Shown here piece after piece: positions 33,762 to 48,404 of a DNA stretch of 64,000 nt; the first letter of the stretch is position 1; each line of letters starts with the position of its first letter. The notes under the pieces are model-generated. The model worked only from the letters and a program-made list of their open reading frames with translations. It ran no database searches and was not told the origin of the DNA. Source of the DNA: Tillus elongatus (Eukaryota > Arthropoda > Insecta > Coleoptera > Cleridae); NCBI GenBank assembly GCA_964006375.1, contig OZ023269.1, positions 62,669,968 through 62,733,967 of the forward strand. Direction: 5' to 3'. The translations under genes were made by a program, and so were the position numbers.

Positions 33762-35258
33762 GAGAATAACACCGATCTAGACGTAAATCTTGAATACATC
33801 AGAGACGCACAGAAGACAGATCCAGACTTGAAAAATATTAGAGAATGGCTACAAAAGGGGAAAAGACCTGAGTGGCACGATGTGTCTCGGTTTGGGGCGG
33901 AGGTTAAAGGCTACTGGCTACAATGGAACTCCTTGTGTCTAAAGAATGACTTGATCACTCGAAAATGGGAAACTGCTGATGGTAGAGACTGTATATACCA
34001 GACCGTTGTGCCAAGTGAGTGCATAGACAGTGTTCTTCAGGAGTTACACAATAGTAGGAGTGGAGGCCACTTTGGGGTCAACAGGACTCTCGCCAGAGTC
34101 AGAGACCGCTTCTATTGGATAAACTGCCGAAGAAGCGTGGAAGAATGGTGCAAAAGGTGTGACCAATGTGCTTCAAAGAAAGGACCAAAGACCCGATCCA
34201 GAGGAAAAATGATGCAGTACATCTCAGGTACACCGTGGGAGAGAGTTGCCGTAGACATCGCAGGACCTTTTCCAATCACAGAGTCTGGGAACAGGTACAT
34301 AATGGTGGCGATGAACTACTTCTCGAAATGGCCTGAAGTTGCGCCGATCCCCAACCAAGAGGCAACGACCGTAGCAGAAGCCCTGATGGAAAATGTCATA
34401 TCACGGCATGGCGTACTCTTGGAGATTCACACCGACCAGGACCGGAATTTCGAATCAGAGGTCTGGAAGAGCCTAATGGACTTGCTAGGCATAAAGAAAA
34501 CAAGAACAACGCCACTCCACCCTCAATCAGACGGCATGGTAGAACGGCATAACAGGACCATCAATCAGTATCTTGCTATGTTTGTCGACGAGAATCAGAG
34601 AACCTGGGACAAGCTGATACCTCTGTTCCTCTTAGCTTACAGAAGCTCTCAGCATGAATCTACCGGCTACACTCCATCCATGATGTTGACCGGCAGAGAG
34701 ATGCGGTTACCAATCGACATGACGAGACCACCACCGAACGAGGACATAGCGGACCTAGCTACGTTACCTGAGTATGTCGCCGACCTAGAAGGAAAACTGC
34801 GCACTATACACAGATGTGTCAGAGATAGGCTCCTCTTAAGCAGTGATCGGATGAAGATGCGCTTTTATCGCAAAGCAACACCCCATACATTCAAGGAAGG
34901 TGATGCAGTGTGGCTGTACCAACCAACAAGGAGAAAGGGCCTCAGTCCCAAACTTCAGAAACCATGGGAAGGGCCATACTTGGTGACTAAGAAAATTAAC
35001 GACCTAGTCTACAGAATCCAGCTGTCTCCAAGAACTAAACCCAAAGTTGTTCACATAGAGAGGTTGAGTCCCTATCGGGGCAACGAACCCCCAAGTTGGC
35101 AGCCGGTAAATACTGTTCGGGACGAACAGTCAAGGAGGGGGGCAGTGTTACAAAGCACTTTAATAGACGTAGGTGCGGTGTTGCCACATCTCCAGAACTT
35201 CCCCAACATCTGGGAATTTTTGCACAATCTGGCAACACCGCCTCCCCATCCCCCTTGA
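33762..35258 (+). pseudogene. pol: Gypsy-1 integrase
   Basis: In frame with the RT part across one TAG. It has the zinc-binding region (HNSRSGGHFGVNR...WCKRCDQC), catalytic core residues in VAVDIAGPF, HTDQDRNFES and VERHNRTINQ (D, D, E) and a GPY/F-type C-terminal module, WEGPYLVTKKINDLVYRIQ, ending HIERLSPYRG. The frame reads through into the 3' LTR to a stop at 35256-35258, because two bases are missing near 35130; the second copy has the normal stop (QS then TAA) before the polypurine tract. Without the upstream stop it would be functional in sequence. Confidence 0.95.
35130..35145 (+). promoter_or_regulatory. Gypsy-1 polypurine tract
   Basis: AAGGAGGGGGGCAG directly precedes the 3' LTR, the position of the plus-strand primer in LTR elements. 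Confidence 0.85.
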
Positions 35259-35943
35259 GGTGCCTGGGGTGACCCCCCTCAGGCGAAGTCTCAACCCTCT
35301 AGGACCAGAAATAACGAAGTTACCAACTTGTACCCCGTCGGAACGGATAACTGAGGTCCTCACATTCCGAACACCCTGTATATACACCCTGTACGCGCAG
35401 AGAACCCTTACACCCTGTATACGCAGAGAGATCTTATATTACGAGAAACACCTCTTGTGTAACATAGGAGTGATGACCACATTTGGATCACCTGTATATA
35501 CATCCCCCTGTATACACACGAGACCGATCTGTATTCACAGAACCTTCTAGTAAGAGAAGGTCCTGACACCTTCTGGAATGGAATGCCCCAGAACGAGGTG
35601 GAAGGTACGGCGAGTATATAAACGCGAAAGCAAGCCAGCCAGACAGTTCAGTAAGAGAATGTTGGAGTGACTAGAAGAAGCAGTAACTAGTGTGAAGTAG
35701 AGACCGTAGTTTCAGTATAGTGACTTGTGTGCAGATTAGTAACCAGTGTAAGGCCAGATAAACTAAGTGTTTTGTGAGAGAGACGTTCTAGATCTTTATT
35801 GTATCCATATTTAGACAGTAAATTAAGTGTTTTGTGAGAGAGACATTCTAGAATTTTTAATGTATCCATATTTATATAGTAAATAAAGTTGTTTTGTTAA
35901 AATTTAAAGTCTCACTTATCCAGAACCCGGAGAACACGTAACA
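35146..35943 (+). repeat. Gypsy-1 3' LTR
   Basis: 798 bp, equal in length to the 5' LTR. It has about 14 differences from the 5' LTR but only about two from the LTR at 41345-42142. Confidence 0.95.
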
Positions 35944-36171
35944 GTATTTTTAACTATAGATATAAAAAGATTAAATCAAACGTAATCAAACATTTTATAC
36001 TTGATGATAATTACTACTAAACTTAAGTATGTAGGTAAAGAAAAATAACACAAAGAGGTACTACACTGTTGGTACTAAGCTTATTTTACTAAAATTTGAG
36101 ATTGGATTTGAGATAACTTTTAAACATAAAACTTTTATATAATTTTAAAGGTACTAACGAGTAGGTAAGTA

Positions 36172-36190
36172 TATATATATATATATATAC
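36172..36190. repeat. (AT)n microsatellite, short allele
   Basis: About 19 bp here, about 98 bp at the same place in B2 (42369-42466) and about 12 bp in copy 2 (near 55870). Confidence 0.95.
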
Positions 36191-37716
36191 AAACTATATG
36201 CGAATAGTAAATCTTGTTTAGAAGCAATTTTTGTGAGAATTTTCCTTAAGATTGTTTGAATATTATGTAACTCGTAATAGTTTGTAAAGTTTAAGGTAAT
36301 AAGTTTTACAAGTTGTAGCTAATAGTGATAAGAAGGTGCTAGCTTTTAGCACATGTGATGAAATGCATTATTACAATAATATTTTTGGATTATAATTATG
36401 GATAAAAATACTCTAATAAATACTTAAAATGGTGAATAATATATAACAATAGCATAAAAATAGGTTTATCGGAAATCACAATTTATAATTTTTCCTCTAG
36501 ATTTTTTGGCAAATAGTGCCTGTAAGAATAATAAAACATGTTTTCTGTGTTCTTTCGTAGTAATGACTAACATTTTTTAATTGGTTGGTAACCTAATCTC
36601 TATCATAAAATCAGCGAGACAATTTTCAGCATTTCACAGGTTTTTATTATATCACAAATGCACAGTAATCCTTTTTTACCTTTGTATGGAAATTTGATTA
36701 GAAATAGTCACGTTAATTTACTGTCAACGATAGTTTTAAGAAATGTTACCTTAATCAGCTTGGTTAGTTGTCTTTTAATTGAAATTAGAAACGTTTTACT
36801 TTTACAATAAATTCTACAAGCTTAATTCTATCAAAGTTTATAATGAGGTGATAACTAGTGCACCATATTTCAAATTATCTAAGTAATTGGTAGAACAAGA
36901 TAATCACTATTAGAAGTCGACACAAATGCTGTTGATTTATTTATTTGCTCCTAAACTATACAATATGCCTGATACTTGTACCTTGAAGATGACATGATTA
37001 AACATAGTTTTTCCTAATTTCTTGGTTCACAATAATATAATTAGTAAGTACTGCTACTCACATCTGTAGCTTAATTTATTGCATTTTTATTTCGAATTGT
37101 AAAATGCTTTTTAGCAACATTTGTGTGGACTCCTTTGTAAAAAGGCATTAAATTTTAATATATTAACCCATGTTTGGGAAACTATGTGATACTTTCAATC
37201 AGTTTGCAATAATTGAATGTGAACTACTTAGAGCAAACTTTTCTATTAGAATTATCATTTTACATAGGCTTAGTTAGAAAACTTTCCCAAAATCCATCTT
37301 AGGTGATCTTATGTGGTAGAATGAAAAATCTACGGCTGTAACATGTGAAAGGTGCATATTTTTGGGCATTTTGTTTTGCAAGCATTGCTTACCAATACAT
37401 ACAAATATATCATCGAATTTGTGCCTCTTACTAATAATATCTTGAGTCAAGTAAAATTCTTAATATTTACCTAAAAATAAGTGAATTTGATTTATACTTA
37501 TATAAATATTTACCGATATTGAACATTTGTTAATTATGCTATCTACAAAAATGATTGCACTACCTTTTTTTTAAAATTCGTAGTGTACAAAATTTGCTTT
37601 AAATAATATGTAAATTAAAAAGCATGAGCAGGAAATATGAACTTAATTAAAAAACTGAAATCGATTTTGTAGATGCTTCAAGAAGTGTAAGAGTGATGTA
37701 TTATAATAATAATGTC

Positions 37717-38530
<814 letters not shown>

Positions 38531-38537
38531 CCATACA

Positions 38538-38804
38538 TTAAAGGCACACATAAATATAACTCGTACTTATATAATCTTTGACTGAAGTTGTAAGCTTTTT
38601 TGTTATTTTGTTATATGCCGTTTCTTCAGACTGATAATATAAGCCCGTTTTTAAATTTAAAGGTAAGAGACAACAATTCCTTCTTCTACAAAGACATATA
38701 TCGCTAGTTGGACCATGTGGTTGTTTTCCACAATGTAGCAGTATGTATCCGTTTAAATTATGTACATCATTAAATATCATGTGAATTGCATGCTTACTGT
38801 TCAC
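38538..38804 (-). other. ORF of unknown meaning (88 codons), first copy
   Basis: Encodes KHAIHMIFNDVHNLNGYILL and [16 protein letters not shown]. Copies are at 45752-46018 and 60273-60530 with few changes, but these are recent duplicates, so conservation does not show selection. No family recognised. Confidence 0.2.
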
Positions 38805-39157
38805 ATATGTGTACTGTAACTATTTACAATATAAATACATTGTCATTTACAAAACAAGTCTTTATTGGTGTTATAAATTCGGAAGGCAACAGCACAGTAC
38901 TGTTTACTATTGAACGCTTTCTAACTACTCTAACTTTGTTCTACGATTTTGTTGGTTACCAACTTCTATAAAGGTAGTACGTATGTTGTTTTAGAAATAA
39001 TGATTCCCCTTTTGAGATAAACACAAATAGCTACACTTATTACAATAATGTCATTCGGAAAGTAACAGCGACTATTTAGTACACCTTATCTCTTCGTCTA
39101 TTACTGTCTTTTGATATTTCTGCTTTTTTAAAAAATATTTTATTATTATTTATTGCC

Positions 39158-39958
39158 AATCTGCAACTCAATCCCAAGAAATGCGTCCTCTTCCAGAAGA
39201 AAGTGAGTTTCCTCGGACATGTCGTTTCTGAGAAAGGGATAGAAACTGATCCAGAGAAAATAAAGGCAGTAAGAGACTGGCCTGTGCCGAGGAACAAACA
39301 TGAGGTCAGAAGTTTTCTGGGACTTTGCAGCTATTACCGACGCTTTGTGAAGTACTTCAGCAGCATTGCGAAACCTCTGCATAGCCTGACTGAAAATAAG
39401 GCCGAGTTCATCTGGTCACCAGATTGCCAAGAGTCTTTTAGAGAACTCAAACATCGTCTTCTCACTGCTCCTATACTGGCTTATCCTCAGGACGAAGGAC
39501 TGTTCATACTGGACACCGATGCTTCCCAGTATGGTATCGGGGCAGTACTCTCGCAGCTCCGAGCCGGAGAAGAAGTTGTGATAGGCTACTTCAGCAAAAC
39601 GTTCGGAAAAGCAGAACGGAATTACTGTGTAACCCGGAAAGAACTGCTGGCAGTTGTAAGATCCATCGAACATTTCCATAGCTTCCTGTACGGAAGAACA
39701 TTCCGCGTGAGGTCAGATCACTCTGCTCTGCAATGGCTTCTGAACTTTAGAAATCCCGAAGGACAGATAGCACGATGGATAGAGAAACTGCAGAGCTACG
39801 ACTTCCGGATTGAACATCGAAGAGGAAGAAGTCACGCCAATGCAGACAGCCTGTCAAGAAGGCCATGTTCAGTGCATGAATGCAAATTTTGCGAGCGACA
39901 AGAGAACAAAGAGACCGACAAAGTAATTCATCAGATCAAACAACTGGTGACGGAATAG
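39158..39958 (+). pseudogene. pol: Gypsy-1 RT end and RNase H, second copy
   Basis: Starts after the YLDD box with the RT segment around [12 protein letters not shown], then thumb and RNase H ([33 protein letters not shown]). It ends at the TAG shared with the first copy. It lacks RT catalytic motifs, so it cannot polymerise. Confidence 0.95.
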
Positions 39959-41332
39959 GAGAATAACACCGATCTAGACGTAAATCTTGAATACATCAGA
40001 GACGCACAGAAGACAGATCCAGACTTGAAAAATATTAGAGAATGGCTACAAAAGGGGAAAAGACCTGAGTGGCACGATGTGTCTCGGTTTGGGGCGGAGG
40101 TTAAAGGCTACTGGCTACAATGGAACTCCTTGTGTCTAAAGAATGACTTGATCACTCGAAAATGGGAAACTGCTGATGGTAGAGACTGTATATACCAGAC
40201 CGTTGTGCCAAGTGAGTGCATAGACAGTGTTCTTCAGGAGTTACACAATAGTAGGAGTGGAGGCCACTTTGGGGTCAACAGGACTCTCGCCAGAGTCAGA
40301 GACCGCTTCTATTGGATAAACTGCCGAAGAAGCGTGGAAGAATGGTGCAAAAGGTGTGACCAATGTGCTTCAAAGAAAGGACCAAAGACCCGATCCAGAG
40401 GAAAAATGATGCAGTACATCTCAGGTACACCGTGGGAGAGAGTTGCCGTAGACATCGCAGGACCTTTTCCAATCACAGAGTCTGGGAACAGGTACATAAT
40501 GGTGGCGATGAACTACTTCTCGAAATGGCCTGAAGTTGCGCCGATCCCCAACCAAGAGGCAACGACCGTAGCAGAAGCCCTGATGGAAAATGTCATATCA
40601 CGGCATGGCGTACTCTTGGAGATTCACACCGACCAGGACCGGAATTTCGAATCAGAGGTCTGGAAGAGCCTAATGGACTTGCTAGGCATAAAGAAAACAA
40701 GAACAACGCCACTCCACCCTCAATCAGACGGCATGGTAGAACGGCATAACAGGACCATCAATCAGTATCTTGCTATGTTTGTCGACTAGAATCAGAGAAC
40801 CTGGGACAAGCTGATACCTCTGTTCCTCTTAGCTTACAGAAGCTCTCAGCATGAATCTACCGGCTACACTCCATCCATGATGTTGACCGGCAGAGAGATG
40901 CGGTTACCAATCGACATGACGAGACCACCACCGAACGAGGACATAGCGGACCTAGCTACGTTACCTGAGTATGTCGCCGACCTAGAAGGAAAACTGCGCA
41001 CTATACACAGATGTGTCAGAGATAGGCTCCTCTTAAGCAGTGATCGGATGAAGATGCGCTTTTATCGCAAAGCAACACCCCATACATTCAAGGAAGGTGA
41101 TGCAGTGTGGCTGTACCAACCAACAAGGAGAAAGGGCCTCAGTCCCAAACTTCAGAAACCATGGGAAGGGCCATACTTGGTGACTAAGAAAATTAACGAC
41201 CTAGTCTACAGAATCCAGCTGTCTCCAAGAACTAAACCCAAAGTTGTTCACATAGAGAGGTTGAGTCCCTATCGGGGCAACGAACCCCCAAGTTGGCAGC
41301 CGGTAAATACTGTTCGGGACGAACAGTCTTAA
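39959..41332 (+). pseudogene. pol: Gypsy-1 integrase, second copy
   Basis: Same sequence as 33762-35130, with one extra nonsense codon: GAG to TAG at 40787-40789 (after AMFVD), just after the catalytic Glu region. It retains the proper terminal stop (EQS then TAA at 41330-41332), which the first copy has lost. Confidence 0.95.
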
Positions 41333-41344
41333 GGAGGGGGGCAG

Positions 41345-42142
41345 TGTTACAAAGCACTTTAATAGACGTAGGTGCGGTGTTGCCACATCTCCAGAACTTC
41401 CCCAACATCTGGGAATTTTTGCACAATCTGGCAACACCGCCTCCCCATCCCCTTTGAGGTGCCTGGGGTGACCCCCCTCAGGCGAAGTCTCAACCCTCTA
41501 GGACCAGAAATAACGAAGTTACCAACTTGTACCCCGTCGGAACGGATAACTGAGGTCCTCACATTCCGAACACCCTGTATATACACCCTGTACGCGCAGA
41601 GAACCCTTACACCCTGTATACGCAGAGAGATCTTATATTACGAGAAACACCTCTTGTGTAACATAGGAGTGATGACCACATTTGGATCACCTGTATATAC
41701 ATCCCCCTGTATACACACGAGACCGATCTGTATTCACAGAACCTTCTAGTAAGAGAAGGTCCTGACACCTTCTGGAATGGAATGCCCCAGAAAGAGGTGG
41801 AAGGTACGGCGAGTATATAAACGCGAAAGCAAGCCAGCCAGACAGTTCAGTAAGAGAATGTTGGAGTGACTAGAAGAAGCAGTAACTAGTGTGAAGTAGA
41901 GACCGTAGTTTCAGTATAGTGACTTGTGTGCAGATTAGTAACCAGTGTAAGGCCAGATAAACTAAGTGTTTTGTGAGAGAGACGTTCTAGATCTTTATTG
42001 TATCCATATTTAGACAGTAAATTAAGTGTTTTGTGAGAGAGACATTCTAGAATTTTTAATGTATCCATATTTATATAGTAAATAAAGTTGTTTTGTTAAA
42101 ATTTAAAGTCTCACTTATCCAGAACCCGGAGAACACGTAACA
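41345..42142 (+). repeat. Gypsy-1 3' LTR, second copy
   Basis: 798 bp, about two differences by eye from 35146-35943 (for example CAGAAAGAGG for CAGAACGAGG). Followed by GTAT. Confidence 0.95.
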
Positions 42143-42367
42143 GTATTTTTAACTATAGATATAAAAAGATTAAATCAAACGTAATCAAACATTTTATACT
42201 TGATGATAATTACTACTAAACTTAAGTATGTAGGTAAAGAAAAATAACACAAAGAGGTACTACACTGTTGGTACTGAGCTTATTTTACTAAAATTTGAGA
42301 TTGGATTTGAGATAACTTTTAAACATAAAACTTTTATATAATTTTAAAGGTACTAACGAGTAGGTAA

Positions 42368-42468
<101 letters not shown>

Positions 42469-43992
42469 AACTATATGCGAATAGTAAATCTTGTTTAGAA
42501 GCAATTTTTGTGAGAATTTTCCTTAAGATTGTTTGAATATTATGTAACTCGTAATAGTTTGTAAAGTTTAAGGTAATAAGTTTTACAAGTTGTAGCTAAT
42601 AGTGATAAGAAGGTGCTAGCTTTTAGCACATGTGATGAAATGCATTATTACAATAATATTTTTGGATTATAATTATGGATAAAAATACTCTAATAAATAC
42701 TTAAAATGGTGAATAATATATAACAATAGCATAAAAATAGGTTTATCGGAAATCACAATTTATAATTTTTCCTCTAGATTTTTTGGCAAATAGTGCCTGT
42801 AAGAATAATAAAACATGTTTTCTGTGTTCTTTCGTAGTAATGACTAACATTTTTTAATTGGTTGGTAACCTAATCTCTATCATAAAATCAGCGAGACAAT
42901 TTTCAGCATTTCACAGGTTTTTATTATATCACAAATGCACAGTAATCCTTTTTTACCTTTGTATGGAAATTTGATTAGAAATAGTCACGTTAATTTACTG
43001 TCAACGATAGTTTTAAGAAATGTTACCTTAATCAGCTTGGTTAGTTGTCTTTTAATTGAAATTAGAAACGTTTTACTTTTACAATAAATTCTACAAGCTT
43101 AATTCTATCAAAGTTTATAATGAGGTGATAACTAGTGCACCATATTTCAAATTATCTAAGTAATTGGTAGAACAAGATAATCACTATTAGAAGTCGACAC
43201 AAATGCTGTTGATTTATTTATTTGCTCCTAAACTATACAATATGCCTGATACTTGTACCTTGAAGATGACATGATTAAACATAGTTTTTCCTAATTTCTT
43301 GGTTCACAATAATATAATTAGTAAGTACTGCTACTCACATCTGTAGCTTAATTTATTGCATTTTTATTTCGAATTGTAAAATGCTTTTTAGCAACATTTG
43401 TGTGGACTCCTTTGTAAAAAGGCATTAAATTTTAATATATTAACCCATGTTTGGGAAACTATGTGATACTTTCAATCAGTTTGCAATAATTGAATGTGAA
43501 CTACTTAGAGCAAACTTTTCTATTAGAATTATCATTTTACATAGGCTTAGTTAGAAAACTTTCCCAAAATCCATCTTAGGTGATCTTATGTGGTAGAATG
43601 AAAAATCTACGGCTGTAACATGTGAAAGGTGCATATTTTGGGCATTTTGTTTTGCAAGCATTGCTTACCAATACATACAAATATATCATCGAATTTGTGC
43701 CTCTTACTAATAATATCTTGAGTCAAGTAAAATTCTTAATATTTACCTAAAAATAAGTGAATTTGATTTACACTTATATAAATATTTACCGATATTGAAC
43801 ATTTGTTAATTATGCTATCTACAAAAATGATTGCACTACCTTTTTTTTTAAATTCGTAGTGTACAAAATTTGCTTTAAATAATATGTAAATTAAAAAGCA
43901 TGAGCAGGAAATATGAACTTAATTAAAAAACTGAAATCGATTTTGTAGATGCTTCAAGAAGTGTAAGAGTGATGTATTATAATAATAATGTC

Positions 43993-45115
<1,123 letters not shown>

Positions 45116-45216
45116 GAAAAAAATCTATCGCATTAAGAGGAACCCAGAGAGCAAGATGAACGTGGTCCATATGCACAAGCTAACGTCATACTATGTGACA
45201 CTGCCATAGGAGGCAG
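45116..45216 (+). pseudogene. pol: Gypsy-2 pol C-terminal end, B2
   Basis: After Gag the sequence jumps to YRIKRNPESKMNVVHMHKL, the last residues of integrase, and ends at TAG plus AGGAGGCAG (polypurine-like). About 990 bp present in copy 2 (58674-59664) is missing here. Confidence 0.7.
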
Positions 45217-45744
<528 letters not shown>

Positions 45745-45751
45745 CCATACA

Positions 45752-46018
45752 TTAAAGGCACACATAAATATAACCCGTACTTATATAATCTTTGACTGAA
45801 GTTGTAAGCTTTTTTGTTATTTTGTTATATGCCGTTTCTTCAGACTGATAATATAAGCCCGTTTTTAAATTTAAAGGTAAGAGACAACAATTCCTTCTTC
45901 TACAAAGACATATATCGCTAGTTGGACCATGTGGTTGTTTTCCACAATGTAGCAGTATGTATCCGTTTAAATTATGTACATCATTAAATATCATGTGAAT
46001 TGCATGCTTACTGTTCAC
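45752..46018 (-). other. ORF of unknown meaning (88 codons), second copy
   Basis: Copy of 38538-38804 with one residue changed near the end (STGYIYVCL). Confidence 0.2.
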
Positions 46019-46497
46019 ATATGTGTACTGTAACTATTTACAATATAAATACATTGTCATTTACAAAACAAGTCTTTATTGGTGTTATAAATTCGGAAGG
46101 CAACAGCACAGTACTGTTTACTATTGAACGCTTTCTAACTACTCTAACTTTGTTCTACGATTTTGTTGGTTACCAACTTCTATAAAGGTAGTACGTATGT
46201 TGTTTTAGAAATAATGATTCCCCTTTTGAGATAAACACAAATAGCTACACTTATTACAATAATGTCATTCGGAAAGTAACAGCGACTATTTAGTACACCT
46301 TATCTCTTCGTCTATTACTGTCTTTTGATATTTCTGCTTTTTTAAAAAATATTTTACCAATCGTCGTTACCTTACATTATTTATTGATTTTTTATTAAAT
46401 AAAACTAAACCATTACCGAATGCTGAACAATGTATTTCAGTTACAAATTTCATAGATTACCCCCTATGGTTTAGTATAGAAACGGAATAAAGATTGA

Positions 46498-46785
46498 TCA
46501 TGGCAACATTTTTTGCGTGAAATGACTGGATCTAGAAAGTAAATTTATATTGTTTTGGAAAAGTATTGACAGGATAATAAAAGAGGGGGTTTGATGATTA
46601 TTAATCAGTTGTGTTTTTGACACAAATATAGAAGTTGGTAGAAATTTGATCTCTAACTTAATTGTGTAAAAAGAGCTAAAAGAGTAATTAAAAAAAATTA
46701 TTAAAATGTCGATATCAATTTTGCTTCGTATAACATCTTGGAAGATTTCTTGCTGCCACTTTACACTGAGTTCTAAATTTACCAT
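46498..46785 (-). other. ORF of unknown meaning (95 codons)
   Basis: Encodes MVNLELSVKWQQEIFQDVIR, then a hydrophobic Ile/Phe-rich stretch (ILIIFFNYSFSSFYTI). The copy near 61020-61310 is disrupted by an indel in an A run. No family recognised; it could be spurious. Confidence 0.2.
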
Positions 46786-46943
46786 TCATTAAGAATGCAT
46801 AGCTAACAATTGTCATCTCGGCATAAAAGTTTCACTAAATTGCTTCAAAATTATTTATGTAATTATACATTTAAAAAACAGACCATCACAAATATCAGGC
46901 CAGTAACAGCGTTACTAGAAATATATATTTATATAATAGGTTA

Positions 46944-47043
<100 letters not shown>

Positions 47044-47289
47044 TTAAAACCAACTGCTGGTTACACCAGCAAATTTTCCCAGACCTCCAAGTCCTTTACC
47101 AAAAATGTTCCCCACTCGTCCGGCTACTCTATTACCAATATTTGACACATAATTGCTGTCTTCGCCACTCAAGCTCTCCATTATGTTACCTTTTGATTTG
47201 CTTCTAGTGTCTGTGTCATCATCCAATCCATCGGAACCACTATTAACATAAAACATAATAATGCACATTGGACACGGACAATTTATCAA
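47044..47289 (-). CDS. Small Gly-rich ORF, possible virus-like protein
   Basis: An 81-codon ORF with an acidic/Ser part (SGSDGLDDDTDTRSKSKG), SLSGEDSNYVSNIGNRVAGR and a Gly-rich amphipathic end, VGNIFGKGLGGLGKF. It stops just before the (AT)n tract. The second copy (61559-61804) keeps the frame with four residue changes. The composition resembles membrane-active segments of structural viral proteins, but I cannot name a family. No upstream promoter or partner gene is visible. Confidence 0.3.
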   Translation of the reverse strand: MINCPCPMCIIMFYVNSGSDGLDDDTDTRSKSKGNIMESLSGEDSNYVSNIGNRVAGRVGNIFGKGLGGLGKFAGVTSSWF

Positions 47290-47322
47290 TTTAAGACTAT
47301 TGTTTAGGGTGATTGAAAAGTT

Positions 47323-47323
47323 A

Positions 47324-47402
<79 letters not shown>
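47323..47402. repeat. (AT)n microsatellite
   Basis: About 80 bp; the corresponding site in copy 2 (61876-62002) is longer and has about 35 bp of unique sequence before it. Confidence 0.98.
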
Positions 47403-47406
<4 letters not shown>

Positions 47407-47742
47407 TATAATTTGAAGTATGTCAAATTAAAATGTCATTTTTGGTCTCGTACAAAATTTACAATTTCGGCAAAAATATGGGTAGTTGAGAAAGGTTTGC
47501 AGTTGGAAAAGTATTATGGAGTGTTTAGTATTAATTGTAAATGGAGGTATCAGGTGAAACATTAGAAGAACGAAATGGAAGAGGAAATAAATTTTGTGGA
47601 ATGTCAAAATTTTAAGGTTGTTGAATTTGGAGTGTTGTCAAGCAGTTTTGGATGCAACTATGTATAAAATTATGTTAATATTCACCACAAGTCTTATTGA
47701 ATAAACATGTTGTATAATTTTAGGCAATAAAGGTAATAAAGG
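47403..47742. other. Block C spacer, nothing recognised
   Basis: Contains short open stretches on the plus strand (EVSGETLEERNGRGNKFCG-like reading) but no recognised motif. Repeated at 62003-62334. Confidence 0.4.
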
Positions 47743-47843
<101 letters not shown>

Positions 47844-47964
47844 TTGTATACCACGAATTGCGTTGGTAAGTCGTTTTTCTAGTTTACGAATCATTAGGTA
47901 AGGGCTTAAGGAAAGTTTGCGAACAATGTGCAAGACTTGTATTCACACAAAATTATGCATAGAA

Positions 47965-48255
47965 GACGAAAATACAGAAACACAAAATCACAAGTTAAAT
48001 TAGGCAGCTAAATTACACATTACACGAGGGAACGTTGAAGAAGAATGCCCTCTTCACGAGCGACCGCAGGCGGCCTGAGAGTACAGCGTTGTCGGATTCT
48101 TTTTTTTTTTAAATCTCTAACACGGATAATCCTAACCAAAACATCGCTCGCGATGTTTTATTTAGATGTCATTATCATCCTCCAGTTTTTGTTGATCGCT
48201 TTGCTCCTCTCGCTCGCTGAGAGTAAGATTATCACAACGTTATATTTAAATTTGA
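47965..48255. other. Copy-specific 290-bp segment
   Basis: Present here and absent from copy 2, where GAAG joins directly to AACAAAAGAAC. It holds CCCTCTTCACGAGCGACCGC, a T run and an ATCGCTCGCGAT palindrome. Either an insertion here or a deletion at the GAA(G/T)GAAC microhomology in copy 2. Confidence 0.7.
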
Positions 48256-48404
48256 CATTGAATGAACAAAAGAACATTGCATGCAATTTGCCACAGTAGT
48301 GTATTCGCAATTAGAGGTTAACAAGCCATTGAGTTTAATTTACTAAATACAATCAAATCAATTCTTGATACAAACTCAAATCCAAACAAATTCTAAAAAT
48401 AATA

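Larger units (their letters stand above)
29382..35943 (+). mobile_element. Gypsy-1, nearly complete Ty3/gypsy element
   Basis: A 6562-bp element with two 798-bp LTRs (TGTTAC...GTAACA), a primer-binding site, gag-pol in one frame, a polypurine tract and a 4-bp target duplication. Domain order is Gag, protease, RT, RNase H, integrase with a GPY/F-type end, the Ty3/gypsy order; no env gene. Coding is interrupted by one frameshift in gag and two in-frame stops, so this copy cannot be autonomous. The LTRs differ at about 14 positions by eye (near 2%), indicating moderate age. Confidence 0.95.
39155..42142 (+). mobile_element. Gypsy-1 3' half, duplicated copy
   Basis: Identical in order to 32958-35943 at an offset of 6197-6199. 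It begins abruptly inside the RT domain (AATCTGCAACTCAATCCC) after block B sequence, with no 5' LTR and no insertion signature at its left end, and runs through the 3' LTR into another block B. This is the junction of a 6.2-kb tandem duplication. Confidence 0.95.

Noticed and set aside
38538..38804. An 88-codon Cys-rich ORF as a conserved gene because it occurs three times
   Set aside because: The three copies are recent duplicates and one carries frame-changing indels; listed only as an unknown ORF.
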